Assembly (NCBI RefSeq): GCF_020595095.1
Contig: NZ_JAJDOP010000005.1
Coordinates: 248,001-312,000 of the forward strand
Source: Microvirga rosea
GTDB taxonomy: Bacteria; Pseudomonadota; Alphaproteobacteria; Rhizobiales; Beijerinckiaceae
Direction: 5' to 3'
DNA length: 64,000 nt
Both the position numbers and the translations under genes were made by a program. The notes below the pieces were generated by a model. The model had not been told where the DNA came from. It saw nothing but the letters and a program-made list of their open reading frames with translations, and made no database searches. Positions 30,374 to 39,241 of the stretch are shown in pieces (position 1 is the first letter of the stretch; each line of letters starts with the position of its first letter).

Positions 30374-31887
30374 GTGCCGGCTCCCGAAGGTTTGTCGGAA
30401 GCGAAGGGAGCCGTCGCCAGCGATGCGGCTGTGTTTCCACCGTTGCGGATCAACTCGTTCAGGATGCGGCTGGCACGGACGGCATCCCGATCGATCTCGA
30501 TCCCATGGGCTTTGATGTCATAGTACCTGAACTCGGGGCGAATGGCGTTGTCACGCGCCTTGAGCGTCACGATCAGACGATGAATGTCCGCTCCGAGGGC
30601 GGCGTAGCGCATGACGATGATGTTCTCGGCGATCGGCGAAAGACCGAGGATCGGCAAGCCGGTCAAAGGCTGACCGGGCACGATCCCGTTGAAATCGAGC
30701 TCGAAAGTTCCGACCATGACGGCGCCGAGCGCCCGGAACTCATTGGCAAGAGCCGTCAAGGCCGGCCCGATGCGGCTCTGATCTCCCGTCATCTGAACGA
30801 AGTCGTTGATACCATCGATGAAGACCCGCTTGACGCCGCGCGAGCGAACCCGTTCCAGGAGCCGAAGACAGATCTCGTCGAAGACACCCTCCGTGGAAGG
30901 CTGCCACAGAATGTCCACCTGCCCATTGTCGTACAAGGGCGCGACCGGCAGGTTCAGGGACTGCGCCTTGAAGCGGATGGAGGAGGGATCCTCGTCGAAG
31001 CTCAAATAAAGGCCGGGTTCGTTCTGCGCGCCGAGGAAATGGTGGCCGATGGTGCTCTTGCCCGAGCCTGCCGCCCCCATGACCAAGGTCGAGGAATGCC
31101 TGTGCAGCCCGCCTCCGAGCATGTCGTCCAGCATCGGGACTCCGGTCGACAACTTCGGACCATCCGCGGCGGTCGGCAGGCTGGGTGTCGCCAAAAGAGC
31201 TTCGATCCGAGGCTGGACGCTGATGCCCTGATCGGTGACCTGAAATGAATGAACGCCTCGGAGAAAACCTCCGCCGCGCATCTTGTGGACGAGCAGGTCG
31301 CGTTCTGCGCGACGGTCGCGGAGCCGGCTTCGCAGCTCGATGAGACCATCGACCATCGTATGCTCGGCCGACGCAAAGCCTTGATCGGCTGCGGCGCTCG
31401 TCAACAGAATCATCGTGCAATCCGCAAGGTCGGCTTGGATCTGGAGTTCGTGAATGAACTTCTTGAACTCGCGAGGTGTCCCGGCGGTTTCCTCTGCGGA
31501 TACGAGGCCATCGAGAATCAGAAGATTGATCTGTCTCGCCCGGATCTCCCGCCGCAGGGCATCCGTCAGTCCCTTCAACCCTTCTGTTTCCAGAATTCGG
31601 AAAGCGCTGAGGTATGAGACGCCATCGGGAATTGCCGCTTCGTTGAAGAACCCCAGTGACCCGATATGCGCCAGCATGCGTCCATGCGTCTCGGCGAGAA
31701 GCGTGACGTAGAGGGCGCGACCGCCCCTCGCCGCATAGTTGAAACAGAGCTGGTTCCCCAGGATCGTCTTACCGGCCCCCGGAGTTCCTTGAATGATGTA
31801 GATGCCTCCACGGAGGACGCCTCCTTCGAGGATCGTGTCCAGACCCTCGATCCCCGTTGCCAGCTTCTCGATGCGCCGATCACTCAC
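30370..31887 (-). CDS. KaiC-like RecA-superfamily ATPase with two domains
   Basis: 505-residue KaiC-like protein with duplicated RecA/KaiC domains. The first Walker A is GTPGAGKTILGNQ (about residue 35), the second GAAGSGKSTIGHH (about 270). It begins RRIEKLATGIEGLDTILEGGV, as in KaiC, but lacks the full cyanobacterial autophosphorylation context, and no KaiA or KaiB is present. KaiC-kinase-receiver sets in alphaproteobacteria are thought to act in light or stress signalling; that is inference. Start GTG at 31887 has an AGAGGGG ribosome site. Lies between the kinase gene and the receiver gene. Confidence 0.88.
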   Translation of the reverse strand: MSDRRIEKLATGIEGLDTILEGGVLRGGIYIIQGTPGAGKTILGNQLCFNYAARGGRALYVTLLAETHGRMLAHIGSLGFFNEAAIPDGVSYLSAFRILETEGLKGLTDALRREIRARQINLLILDGLVSAEETAGTPREFKKFIHELQIQADLADCTMILLTSAAADQGFASAEHTMVDGLIELRSRLRDRRAERDLLVHKMRGGGFLRGVHSFQVTDQGISVQPRIEALLATPSLPTAADGPKLSTGVPMLDDMLGGGLHRHSSTLVMGAAGSGKSTIGHHFLGAQNEPGLYLSFDEDPSSIRFKAQSLNLPVAPLYDNGQVDILWQPSTEGVFDEICLRLLERVRSRGVKRVFIDGINDFVQMTGDQSRIGPALTALANEFRALGAVMVGTFELDFNGIVPGQPLTGLPILGLSPIAENIIVMRYAALGADIHRLIVTLKARDNAIRPEFRYYDIKAHGIEIDRDAVRASRILNELIRNGGNTAASLATAPFASDKPSGAGT

Positions 31888-31909
31888 CGGGAGCCCCTCT
31901 TGCTGCTGA

Positions 31910-32704
31910 TCATGGTTTTTCCATTCTGTTATGCGGCAGGCGAAGTGTCATTGTCGTCCCCTTGCCGGGGGAACTCTGAACCTGAATATCCGCTCCCATC
32001 GCTTCGACCAATTGCCCGACGACCCATAAGCCGACTCCAAACCCTCCGAAGGCCTCTTCCCGTCCGACGGCACGCTCGAAACGACCGAAGATCCGGGACT
32101 GATCCGCGACGGAAATCCCGATACCGCGGTCGCGCACCTCAAGGACCGCGCCCTGCGGCTCGGACCGAAGGATCAGGTCGATGGGCTGTCCCTGACCATA
32201 CTTCACGGCATTCGACAGGAGATTGTCGAGAATCTGTTCCATTGCCAAGGGATCGGTGCGAACCACAAGGCTCTCGGGCACCTCAAGGGAAATGGACGAA
32301 CCAACGTACTGGGCTGCAGGCAGAGACGTTTCCACGACAAGGCGCACGAGACCGGCCAGATCGAAGGTTTGGATTTCCAGGGTGCGCCTGCCCGTCGTCA
32401 TCCGGGAGACTTCGAGCAAAGCAGTCGCGCGCCGGACATAATGCTCGACCAACGTCTCCAAACGGCCAAGGCTCCGGGCAAGATCGTCCTTCGACGCGTC
32501 AGACGTCTCGACCAAGCGTCGCAATCTCTGCACATGGGCCAAAATCGGCGTCATCGGATTGCGCAGCTCGTGAGCGGCCACCGCCAGGAAGGCATCTCGA
32601 GCCTCGATGGCTTCTCGGAGATCTTGAACCTCACGCTCAAGAGCCTTGGCGACCACGTCCGCCCGGCCGTTCAACACAGCGTCTTCTGGATCTTCCTTCA
32701 ACAA
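31910..32704 (-). CDS. Soluble sensor histidine kinase
   Basis: 264-residue kinase core without transmembrane segments or a recognisable sensor domain. The H-box is VAAHELRNPMTPI (phospho-His near residue 45), followed by the N-box LDNLLSNAVKYG, G1 RDRGIGIS and G2 FGGFGVGLWVV. A short charged helix precedes the H-box and may be a coiled coil. The start is TTG at 32704, six nt after a GGAGAG ribosome site. It is 22 bp upstream of the KaiC-like gene, so kinase, KaiC-like ATPase and receiver form one operon. Confidence 0.87.
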   Translation of the reverse strand: MLKEDPEDAVLNGRADVVAKALEREVQDLREAIEARDAFLAVAAHELRNPMTPILAHVQRLRRLVETSDASKDDLARSLGRLETLVEHYVRRATALLEVSRMTTGRRTLEIQTFDLAGLVRLVVETSLPAAQYVGSSISLEVPESLVVRTDPLAMEQILDNLLSNAVKYGQGQPIDLILRSEPQGAVLEVRDRGIGISVADQSRIFGRFERAVGREEAFGGFGVGLWVVGQLVEAMGADIQVQSSPGKGTTMTLRLPHNRMEKP

Positions 32705-32821
32705 GGTCTCTCCGCCGGTGCTCCTATCTGATGTGAGCGCCGGACATACCGATACGGTGCGGAGCGGCAGAGATCAACGGCAGTTGGCGCAATCAGGAGA
32801 CTTCGACCTCTGATGATGCCG

Positions 32822-33913
32822 TCACATGACCACGGTCGCCTTCTCGGCGGCTCGGGTCAGGCCCGTATAGAGCCAGCGGCTGCGGTGCTCGCGAAACGCG
32901 TAGGACTCGTCAAAGAGGACGAGATCATCCCATTGCGAGCCCTGCGCCTTGTGGACCGTAAGAGCATAGCCATAGGTGAACTCGTCGGACTCGCGCCGCA
33001 GAGCGAACGGGACGTCTTCTTCGCCACCCTCGAAAAATGCCTTGTGAACGGAAACATCGACGGCCTTCCGGCGGCCGTCGTCGTCGGGGAGGATATCCAT
33101 CCGAACGAAATCATTACGGATGCCACGGAGAGCCTGGATGCTCCATGTGCCGCCGTTGAGAAGCCCTTTGGTCTTGTCGTTCCGCAGGCACACCAGCTTT
33201 TCGCCGGCGGCGGGCATGGGGTCGCGATAGCCGTTCAGCTCCCGCAGACGGGTATTATAAAGACGTCGCGTCTTATTGAGACCGACGAGCACCTGATCGG
33301 CCTCCATGACCCGCGCGGCGTCAATCTCCCGGCGGCGGATGACGCGGCTCTCTCCATAGGTTCCAGGTTCCAGACGTCCCCCTTCGCGGACCTGCATGGA
33401 CATGTGGACGATGGGATTGTCCTTGGCTTGGCGATGCACTTCGGTCAGCATCACGTCGGGCTCCGCCTCGGTGAAGAAGCCGCCGCCTTTGACCGGCGGC
33501 AACTGAGCAGGATCGCCCAGCACCAGGACCGGCTGGCCGAAGGACAGAAGATCCCGTCCCAGTTCCTCGTCGACCATCGAGCATTCATCGATGACGATGA
33601 GATCCGCCTTGGCCGCCTGACTCTGGCGGTTCAGGACGAATTGCGGACCGCCCTCGTCGGACTCCCGCGAGCGGTAGATCATGGAATGGATGGTCGAGGC
33701 ATCGCGGCAGCCTTTGGAGCGCAGCACAAGCGCAGCCTTGCCCGTGTAGGCGCCGAATGCCACCTCGCCATCAACCCCCTCCGCAATATGCCGTGCCAAG
33801 GTCGTCTTGCCTGTTCCGGCATAGCCGAAAAGGCGGAACACCGGGCGATCGCCGCGCCGGAGCCATTCCGCGACGGCCTTCAAGGCCGCGTCTTGTTGGG
33901 GAGACCAACTCAT
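32822..33913 (-). CDS. RecD/Dda-like superfamily 1B DNA helicase
   Basis: 363-residue stand-alone SF1B 5'-3' helicase, like phage T4 Dda and the short RecD-like proteins. Motifs in order: GYAGTGKTTLA (Walker A), LIVIDECSMVDEEL (Walker B), VLVLGDPAQLPPV (motif III), and the late YALTVHKAQGSQWDDLVLF (motif V/UvrD_C_2). It lacks RecBCD interaction domains. The ATG overlaps the stop of the permease-like gene upstream (33910-33913, ATGA). Role in replication restart or recombination is inferred. Confidence 0.88.
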   Translation of the reverse strand: MSWSPQQDAALKAVAEWLRRGDRPVFRLFGYAGTGKTTLARHIAEGVDGEVAFGAYTGKAALVLRSKGCRDASTIHSMIYRSRESDEGGPQFVLNRQSQAAKADLIVIDECSMVDEELGRDLLSFGQPVLVLGDPAQLPPVKGGGFFTEAEPDVMLTEVHRQAKDNPIVHMSMQVREGGRLEPGTYGESRVIRRREIDAARVMEADQVLVGLNKTRRLYNTRLRELNGYRDPMPAAGEKLVCLRNDKTKGLLNGGTWSIQALRGIRNDFVRMDILPDDDGRRKAVDVSVHKAFFEGGEEDVPFALRRESDEFTYGYALTVHKAQGSQWDDLVLFDESYAFREHRSRWLYTGLTRAAEKATVVM

Positions 33914-34776
33914 GATGATTTCGCCTCGCGGCGCAGTGAGTAAACGATTCCGGTGATAATGCAGGCGCTGCCGAGAAACACGTAAGGGTCGAGGACCTCA
34001 CCGTAAAGCCTCCATCCGACGAACGCGATCAGCGGGATGCGCAGGAAATCGAGCGGCACCACCATGGTGGCATCGCCGTGCCGGTAGGCGTTCGTCAGAC
34101 AAAAGTGAGAGAGCAATCCGCCGGCGCAGATCCCGATGAGCGGCAGCGTCTGAGACAGGTCCAGACGCTCCCAGAAGCCCCAGCTTGCGCCGATCAGGTT
34201 CATGGGGAGCTGCATGAGATTCATGAAAAAGATGATGGAGAAGGTGCTGTCGGTTGCCGTAAGCCGCTTCGTCATGATCGCCACCAGCGCGAAGCCGAAA
34301 GCGACGGCCAGGACCATGAGGCTCGCGGGCTGTACCGTCGCCGCGCCTGGTCGAAGGATGACGAGCACCCCCACGAAGCCGAGCAGAACCGCCGCGAGAC
34401 GCCCTCGCGTCACACGCTCCTTGAGGAGCGGCACGGCCAGAATAGCCACCCAGGCGGGACTGGTGAATTCAAGGGCGAAAACGGTTGCCAGCGGCAGAAT
34501 CGTAAGGCTGAAACCCCAGGCTGCGGTGCTGGCGAAATGCAGCACATTGCGCGCCAGATGCGCGCCCAACTGATGAGAGACGAGGCCGGGGCGGAGCTTG
34601 GGCTGAAATGCGGCAAGCCCGAGGAGGAAGAGAACCGCGGTCCCGTTTCGAATTGTCAGGATCTCGAAAACGGAGAGCGTCCGTGAAAGCGCGCGCACGG
34701 CCACAGCTGTCGCCGAGAAGGAAAGAAGTGCGCCGGTCATCCAGAGGACAACGGCGAGAATGCTGCGGTGGGACAC
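33910..34776 (-). CDS. EamA/DMT family transporter
   Basis: About 288 residues with ten hydrophobic segments arranged as two EamA repeats, the drug/metabolite transporter superfamily. Landmarks are LLGFVGVLVILRPG after the first repeat and the late CIITGIVYSLRRE. The stop overlaps the helicase gene start (ATGA). The start is uncertain: the GTG at 34776 fits family length, while an ATG at 34881 would add 35 residues without resemblance. Substrate unknown. Confidence 0.8.
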   Translation of the reverse strand: MSHRSILAVVLWMTGALLSFSATAVAVRALSRTLSVFEILTIRNGTAVLFLLGLAAFQPKLRPGLVSHQLGAHLARNVLHFASTAAWGFSLTILPLATVFALEFTSPAWVAILAVPLLKERVTRGRLAAVLLGFVGVLVILRPGAATVQPASLMVLAVAFGFALVAIMTKRLTATDSTFSIIFFMNLMQLPMNLIGASWGFWERLDLSQTLPLIGICAGGLLSHFCLTNAYRHGDATMVVPLDFLRIPLIAFVGWRLYGEVLDPYVFLGSACIITGIVYSLRREAKSS

Positions 34777-35534
34777 GGGACAAGAACCAGGAGGACACGG
34801 GGTATAAGGTCCCTGGATTAACGTCTGCGCCGCCCGTCGTGAAGGCTCTTTTGCATGATCGAACTGCGGCACATACTGCATATCGCGCTACCGGATCCGG
34901 TCCATCGGCACCCTTCGGGAGCAGCCCATGGCGGCGGCAATTGTCCATCCCGTCAGGCCCGTCGCCTTCGTGATGTCGACGCAGCGATATGCCCGCGCCT
35001 CGGCATGCTCATGCAGGCTCGCACGAGGATGAAATCGGAGCTGCATCCGCGTGATCGATCCCCACGCCGTGGTGATTCACCGCCGCAACGACCGATCAAT
35101 TGGTCTCCGAGCGCTTTCAAAGGTGCGATGGCGCGAAAATTTTCGACATGATGCAGCAGGCACCTCCAGAGCCGTCGCGCATCACGTTGCTTGCGCTTTA
35201 CACACCTGTACATATGGGGAGGCCAGGGCTTTGAAGCTGCGCACCGCCCATGAATGACTTTGCGATTAAACCATTGTTATGGCTCGTTAAATTCAATTCT
35301 TAAATTCGACGCGAGCACGCTCGTCATCATGTTGGGATGAGACTCGCGGCTAGTATTGCGGCGGTCGTTTCGCGCTCTGTACGCAAGCTTGAAAGCAGCA
35401 CTTCGCGAAAAGTATCCACAGAAAATGTGCTGGTTTTACTTTCTACACTTTCCGTTAATCGGAACCCCCTTGGTATAACGACGTTGCCTTCGAAGCGTGA
35501 CGGTTGCACGCGAAGGCCCTTGAAGGAGGCGGCT
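34777..35534. other. Intergenic region upstream of the Ser/Lys/Ala-rich gene
   Basis: About 750 bp without a gene I can support. The last 250 bases (about 35260-35480) become AT-rich, with TTAAATTC repeated at 35287-35294 and 35300-35307, and probably hold the promoter of the downstream gene. Short open frames here have no ribosome site or family resemblance. Confidence 0.45.
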
Positions 35535-36335
35535 ATGCCGACAGACGACAAGTCCAACCCGCTGACGATGCTGTTCACGGGTGACTCTGGTGCGACCAGC
35601 ACCAAATCGAAGAAGAGCAGCGCTCGCCGCAGCTCTTCCAGCAAGAAGAGCGGAACGTCCGGTGCCAAGAAGAGCGGCACCTCGACGGCTCGCAAGTCCG
35701 CCGCGAAATCGGCAGGTACCTCGTCCCGCAAGAGCGGTTCGAAGACTGCTTCGCGGAGCACGGCTTCCAAAGCCGGTACGAAGTCCGGCGCTAAGTCGGC
35801 CACCAAGTCCGGCACCAAGTCCGGTACCAAGTCGGCCGCAAAGTCGACGAAGTCCGCCGCGAAGACGACCTCGCGCAGCTCTGCCAAGAAGTCGGCGTCC
35901 AAGACGACGAGCCGTAGCACGGCCTCGCGGTCCGGCGCCAAGAAGACGGCTGCGAAGTCCTCGACATCACGTTCGACGGCACGGAAGGCTCCCGCCAAAT
36001 CGGCGGCGAAGTCCACTTCGCGCAGCACGGCCAAGAGGCCGGCATCCAAGAGCACCACTTCGGCCCGTTCGAGCGCATCCCGCTCCAGCGCCGCGCGCGG
36101 TGGCTCAAAGACCTCGGCTCGTTCGGCCGCAAAGAAGACCTCGGCTCGCGGCGCTGCAAAGACGGCGTCCAAGAGCACGTCAAAGAGCTCGGCTTCGAAG
36201 TCCCGCAGCTCTGGCAAGTCGCCCGCACGGGCCGCTGCCGCGACCAGCCGCACCTCTTCGACGAAGAGGTCGGGAGCCGTGGGATCGAAGCGCTCTTCGA
36301 GCTCCCGTAGCCGTTCGACGAAGTCGAAGCGCTAA
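35535..36335 (+). CDS. Ser/Thr/Lys/Ala-rich low-complexity protein (histone H1-like)
   Basis: 266-residue protein made almost entirely of Ser, Lys, Ala, Thr, Gly and Arg, with repeating KS, AKS, TKSG and SRS units. Net charge is strongly positive, and there is no globular core except a short N-terminal leader (MPTDDKSNPLTMLFTGDSG). Such composition resembles AlgP, histone H1-like and related nucleoid-associated proteins, so DNA or RNA binding is likely by inference. The ATG at 35535 has AAGGAGG at ideal spacing, proof that the frame is meant to be translated. The DNA itself is a degenerate 12-bp repeat. A strong terminator follows at 36397. The reverse strand is open only because of composition. 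Confidence 0.75.
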   Translation: MPTDDKSNPLTMLFTGDSGATSTKSKKSSARRSSSSKKSGTSGAKKSGTSTARKSAAKSAGTSSRKSGSKTASRSTASKAGTKSGAKSATKSGTKSGTKSAAKSTKSAAKTTSRSSAKKSASKTTSRSTASRSGAKKTAAKSSTSRSTARKAPAKSAAKSTSRSTAKRPASKSTTSARSSASRSSAARGGSKTSARSAAKKTSARGAAKTASKSTSKSSASKSRSSGKSPARAAAATSRTSSTKRSGAVGSKRSSSSRSRSTKSKR

Positions 36336-36396
36336 GGCTTAACCTGCTCTGTGTGTCGGATGGAGGAACCCTCCCCTACCCGGCGCACCGGCAAAA

Positions 36397-36422
36397 AATC
36401 GCCCGGCGAAAGCCGGGCGATT
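36397..36422. terminator. Rho-independent terminator hairpin
   Basis: AATCGCCCGGC (36397-36407), GAAA loop, GCCGGGCGATT (36412-36422), an 11-bp perfect stem with an upstream A-run. It separates the low-complexity gene from the convergent PRC-barrel gene. Confidence 0.9.
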
Positions 36423-36459
36423 GTCGTTTCAGGCAGCTCCTCAAAGCTGCGGGCGCCGG

Positions 36460-36870
36460 TCAGCGACCGGTGCTCAACGGATCGCTGTCGCCCCAATAGG
36501 GGGTGGCATTGTAGTAGCGGTGAACATGCTCCTCCCATTCGCGGTCGTAGGAGGCGTCATGGCCTTCGGCCGTGCGCCGGGGCGCCCCGCGAAGCTGATC
36601 TTCCGTGAGGTTCAACTCGTAGGCATCAAGCTCGGTATTATACTTCAGGACGCCCCACGGGAGAGTGTAGTACTCCTCGCCGAGGCCCATGAAGCCACCG
36701 AAGCTCATCACCGCATAGCCCACCTTCCCGGAGCGCTTGTCGATCATAACGCGTTCGATGGTCCCGATCTTTTCGCCGTCACTCCGGCGAACGGGCGTAC
36801 CTTCGACTTTGTCGCTGGCGATCAGGCTGTGGGTTTCCCTGATATCGCCGGTCTGTGCCGTTGTCTCCAT
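36460..36870 (-). CDS. PRC-barrel domain protein
   Basis: 136 residues. A PRC-barrel domain spans about residues 12-85 (SLIASDKVEGTPVRRSDGEKIG, then VGYAVMSFGGFMGLGEEYYTLPW). PRC-barrel proteins are small beta-barrel modules associated with RNA processing or photosynthetic reaction centres; here it is soluble and stand-alone. The start at 36870 (METTAQTGD) is preceded by GGGAGAAGACA. Function unknown. Confidence 0.85.
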   Translation of the reverse strand: METTAQTGDIRETHSLIASDKVEGTPVRRSDGEKIGTIERVMIDKRSGKVGYAVMSFGGFMGLGEEYYTLPWGVLKYNTELDAYELNLTEDQLRGAPRRTAEGHDASYDREWEEHVHRYYNATPYWGDSDPLSTGR

Positions 36871-37064
36871 TGTCTTCTCCCTTCGTGGATCGATGCCATG
36901 GCAACGCTCTGGTGAAAAAGGCGGTTCCGGTTGGCATCCCAAGCTCTGCCGGGATTTCCAGGTCTGTACGGCACGCCATCTGTGCCGGATATCTCCCGGG
37001 AACCCCCCTTTGCCGGTCACGTTGACCCGTTTTTGCAGATCCGAAGGGAAATCAGGAGCTGGAG

Positions 37065-38219
37065 ATGAAGTTTCACCAGAAGCCGGTTGAGGATCAGATT
37101 GTCGTGATCACCGGCGCATCGAGCGGCATTGGTCTCGCAACGGCCCGACTTTTCGCCGAACGCGGCGTGCGGGGCCTTGTGCTGGTCGCCCGCAACCAGG
37201 AGGCTCTGCAAGAGGTTGCAAGGGAGCTGAACAGCAGGGGCACCCGCGCCATTGCCGTAGCAGCGGATGTCAGCAAGCGCGAGGACCTGGAGCGGGTTGC
37301 CCAAACGACGCTGGATACGTTCGGGAGCTTTGACACCTGGGTGAACGACGCCGCCGTCGCTCTTTACGGAACGCTCGACCGGATCCCCCTTCAGGACCAG
37401 CGCCAGCTTTTCGAGATCAACTATTGGGGCCTCGTCAACGGCTCCCTCATCGCCGCTGATCGGATGCGCAAGCACGGCGGCACCATCATCAATCTGGGGA
37501 GCGTCCTTTCGGAACGCACCATGATGCTCCAGACCCAGTACTCCGCTTCGAAACACGCGGTGAAAGGCTTTACCGACGGCCTTCGCATGGAGCTTGAGAG
37601 CGAAGGCGCCCCTGTGTGGGTCACGCTTATCAAGCCGTCCTCGATCGACACTCCTTATGTGGAACACGCGCGAAACTATCTCGATGCGGAAACGGCCGTG
37701 CCTCCCCCGGCCTACGATCCCAACCTCGTCGCCAAGGCGATTGTTTTCGCAGCGGAGAACCCACGCAGGGAGCTGACCATCGGCTTCGGCGGCTGGGTGA
37801 TCGGAGCGATGGGCAAGGTTGCTCCGCGGATGGTCGACCGTGCCATGGAATGGACAGGTTACTCCGCGCAGACGACCAGCCATCGCGAACGGCCTCAGAT
37901 GAGGGACAATCTTTACCGCGCGCGCGAGGATGGAGATGTCTACTCATCCCTTCCGCAGGAGCCTCGCAAGACATCCTTACTTCTCGAGGCTCAACTTCAT
38001 CCCGTTACCACTGCGGCCGTCCTGGCCGGTGTTGGGGCTGCCATTGCGGCTCTTTTCATCCCTCGGCCCTCGCGCCCGAGCAAGGCACGTCGTCGGCCGA
38101 CAACCCCCTATCGTTCCATGGGCAGGCGCATGGGCAATGGTCACGACAAGCGCGTGATGGGTCCGGGCCACTTCACGCAGCGTCATCCAGAGACAGCCCC
38201 TCCGCAACCGCGTCACTGA
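37065..38219 (+). CDS. SDR family oxidoreductase with C-terminal membrane segment
   Basis: 384 residues. A classical SDR domain occupies about 1-250: TGASSGIGLATA (Rossmann), NDAAVALYG, LGSVLSERTMM (Ser) and YSASKHAVKG (Tyr-x-x-x-Lys). It continues into a tail with one probable membrane segment (TAAVLAGVGAAIAALFIPR, near 325-345) and a basic, Pro-rich end. That architecture suggests membrane attachment. Substrate unknown. A GGAGCTGGAG ribosome site precedes the ATG. Confidence 0.87.
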   Translation: MKFHQKPVEDQIVVITGASSGIGLATARLFAERGVRGLVLVARNQEALQEVARELNSRGTRAIAVAADVSKREDLERVAQTTLDTFGSFDTWVNDAAVALYGTLDRIPLQDQRQLFEINYWGLVNGSLIAADRMRKHGGTIINLGSVLSERTMMLQTQYSASKHAVKGFTDGLRMELESEGAPVWVTLIKPSSIDTPYVEHARNYLDAETAVPPPAYDPNLVAKAIVFAAENPRRELTIGFGGWVIGAMGKVAPRMVDRAMEWTGYSAQTTSHRERPQMRDNLYRAREDGDVYSSLPQEPRKTSLLLEAQLHPVTTAAVLAGVGAAIAALFIPRPSRPSKARRRPTTPYRSMGRRMGNGHDKRVMGPGHFTQRHPETAPPQPRH

Positions 38220-38221
38220 AC

Positions 38222-38251
38222 GAGAGGGCGGGTCAACCGATCCGCCCTCTC
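38222..38251. terminator. Hairpin downstream of the SDR gene
   Basis: GAGAGGGCGG (38222-38231) and CCGCCCTCTC (38242-38251) make a perfect 10-bp stem with a 10-nt loop directly after the SDR stop codon. No strong T-tract. Confidence 0.65.
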
Positions 38252-38294
38252 TCATCCCGTTTCTTCGATCGTGCAGTCACGCTAGCTTCAGGGC

Positions 38295-39206
38295 ATGAGC
38301 CTGATTCGAATCATCGCCTTCAGCGCCGCCTGTCTTTTACCGGCGGCGGCCCTCGCGCAGGACAAGGGGACATTGGACCCGACGCCCCTGCCCCCTTTGT
38401 CGCGTCCTGACGATCCGGCGACCGCCGCGAAGGAATTGTTTGGACGCAAGGACAAGCCGGCTGCCCTCCCGGCCCAATCCTATGGCGGCTATGCCCGCGG
38501 CTGTCTGGCAGGAGGGTCGGCAATCCCGATCGACGGAGAAACGTGGCAGGTCATGCGCCTGTCGCGCAATCGCAACTGGGGCCATCCTCAGTTGATTGCT
38601 TTTCTCCAGCAGCTTTCGGCGAAGGTCCCGCAGGTGAACGGTTGGACCGGTCTCCTCGTGGGAGATATCTCCCAGCCCCGGGGCGGCCCGATGATCACCG
38701 GGCATGCGTCCCATCAGATCGGCCTGGATGCGGACATCTGGCTGACACCCATGCCGTCACGGCGCTTGTCCCGCATGGAGCGGGAGGAAATGTCCGCCAC
38801 GAATGTGGTGCGCCCCGACAGGCTCGATATCGACCCGAAAATCTGGACGACGCAGCATACGGCGCTTCTCCGGGCAGCTGCGATGGAGCGGAACGTCGCT
38901 CGCATCTTCGTCAATCCAGCCATCAAGAAAGCGCTGTGCCGCGAAGCCGGCGACGATCGCGCGTGGCTGCGCAAGATCAGACCCATGTTCGGGCACAACT
39001 ACCACTTCCACATTCGTCTCGCGTGTCCGGACGGCTCTTCCGGTTGCGCGGATCAGGATCCGCCCCCCCAAGGAGACGGCTGCGGAGCGGAACTGGCGCA
39101 GTGGTTCACGCCGGAAATGCTTCATCCCAAGCCCGGGAAGCCGCGCCCGCCCTTGACGCTGGCGCAGCTCCCAGGGGAATGCCGCCGGGTTCTCAATGCC
39201 CCTTAA
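38295..39206 (+). CDS. mepA: Penicillin-insensitive murein DD-endopeptidase
   Basis: 303-residue exported metallo-endopeptidase that cuts D-Ala-meso-DAP crosslinks. The N-terminal signal peptide is MSLIRIIAFSAACLLPAAALA. Zinc ligands of the LAS/MepA type are visible in GHASHQIGLDADIW and HNYHFHIRLAC. Two extra Cys (GCGAELAQW and PGECRR) near the C-terminus fit the disulfide pattern of MepA. Length matches the family. Confidence 0.93.
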   Translation: MSLIRIIAFSAACLLPAAALAQDKGTLDPTPLPPLSRPDDPATAAKELFGRKDKPAALPAQSYGGYARGCLAGGSAIPIDGETWQVMRLSRNRNWGHPQLIAFLQQLSAKVPQVNGWTGLLVGDISQPRGGPMITGHASHQIGLDADIWLTPMPSRRLSRMEREEMSATNVVRPDRLDIDPKIWTTQHTALLRAAAMERNVARIFVNPAIKKALCREAGDDRAWLRKIRPMFGHNYHFHIRLACPDGSSGCADQDPPPQGDGCGAELAQWFTPEMLHPKPGKPRPPLTLAQLPGECRRVLNAP

Positions 39207-39241
39207 GGAATTTGCTTTTCAACCGCCGAGGAAATGCCGCG

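Noticed and set aside
34855..35213. Short open frames on both strands upstream of the low-complexity gene
   Set aside because: They overlap each other, have no ribosome sites and show no resemblance to known proteins.
35327..36253. Minus-strand open frame opposite the Ser/Lys/Ala-rich gene
   Set aside because: Open because the repeat has no stop in that phase; the plus strand has the ideal ribosome site and the terminator.
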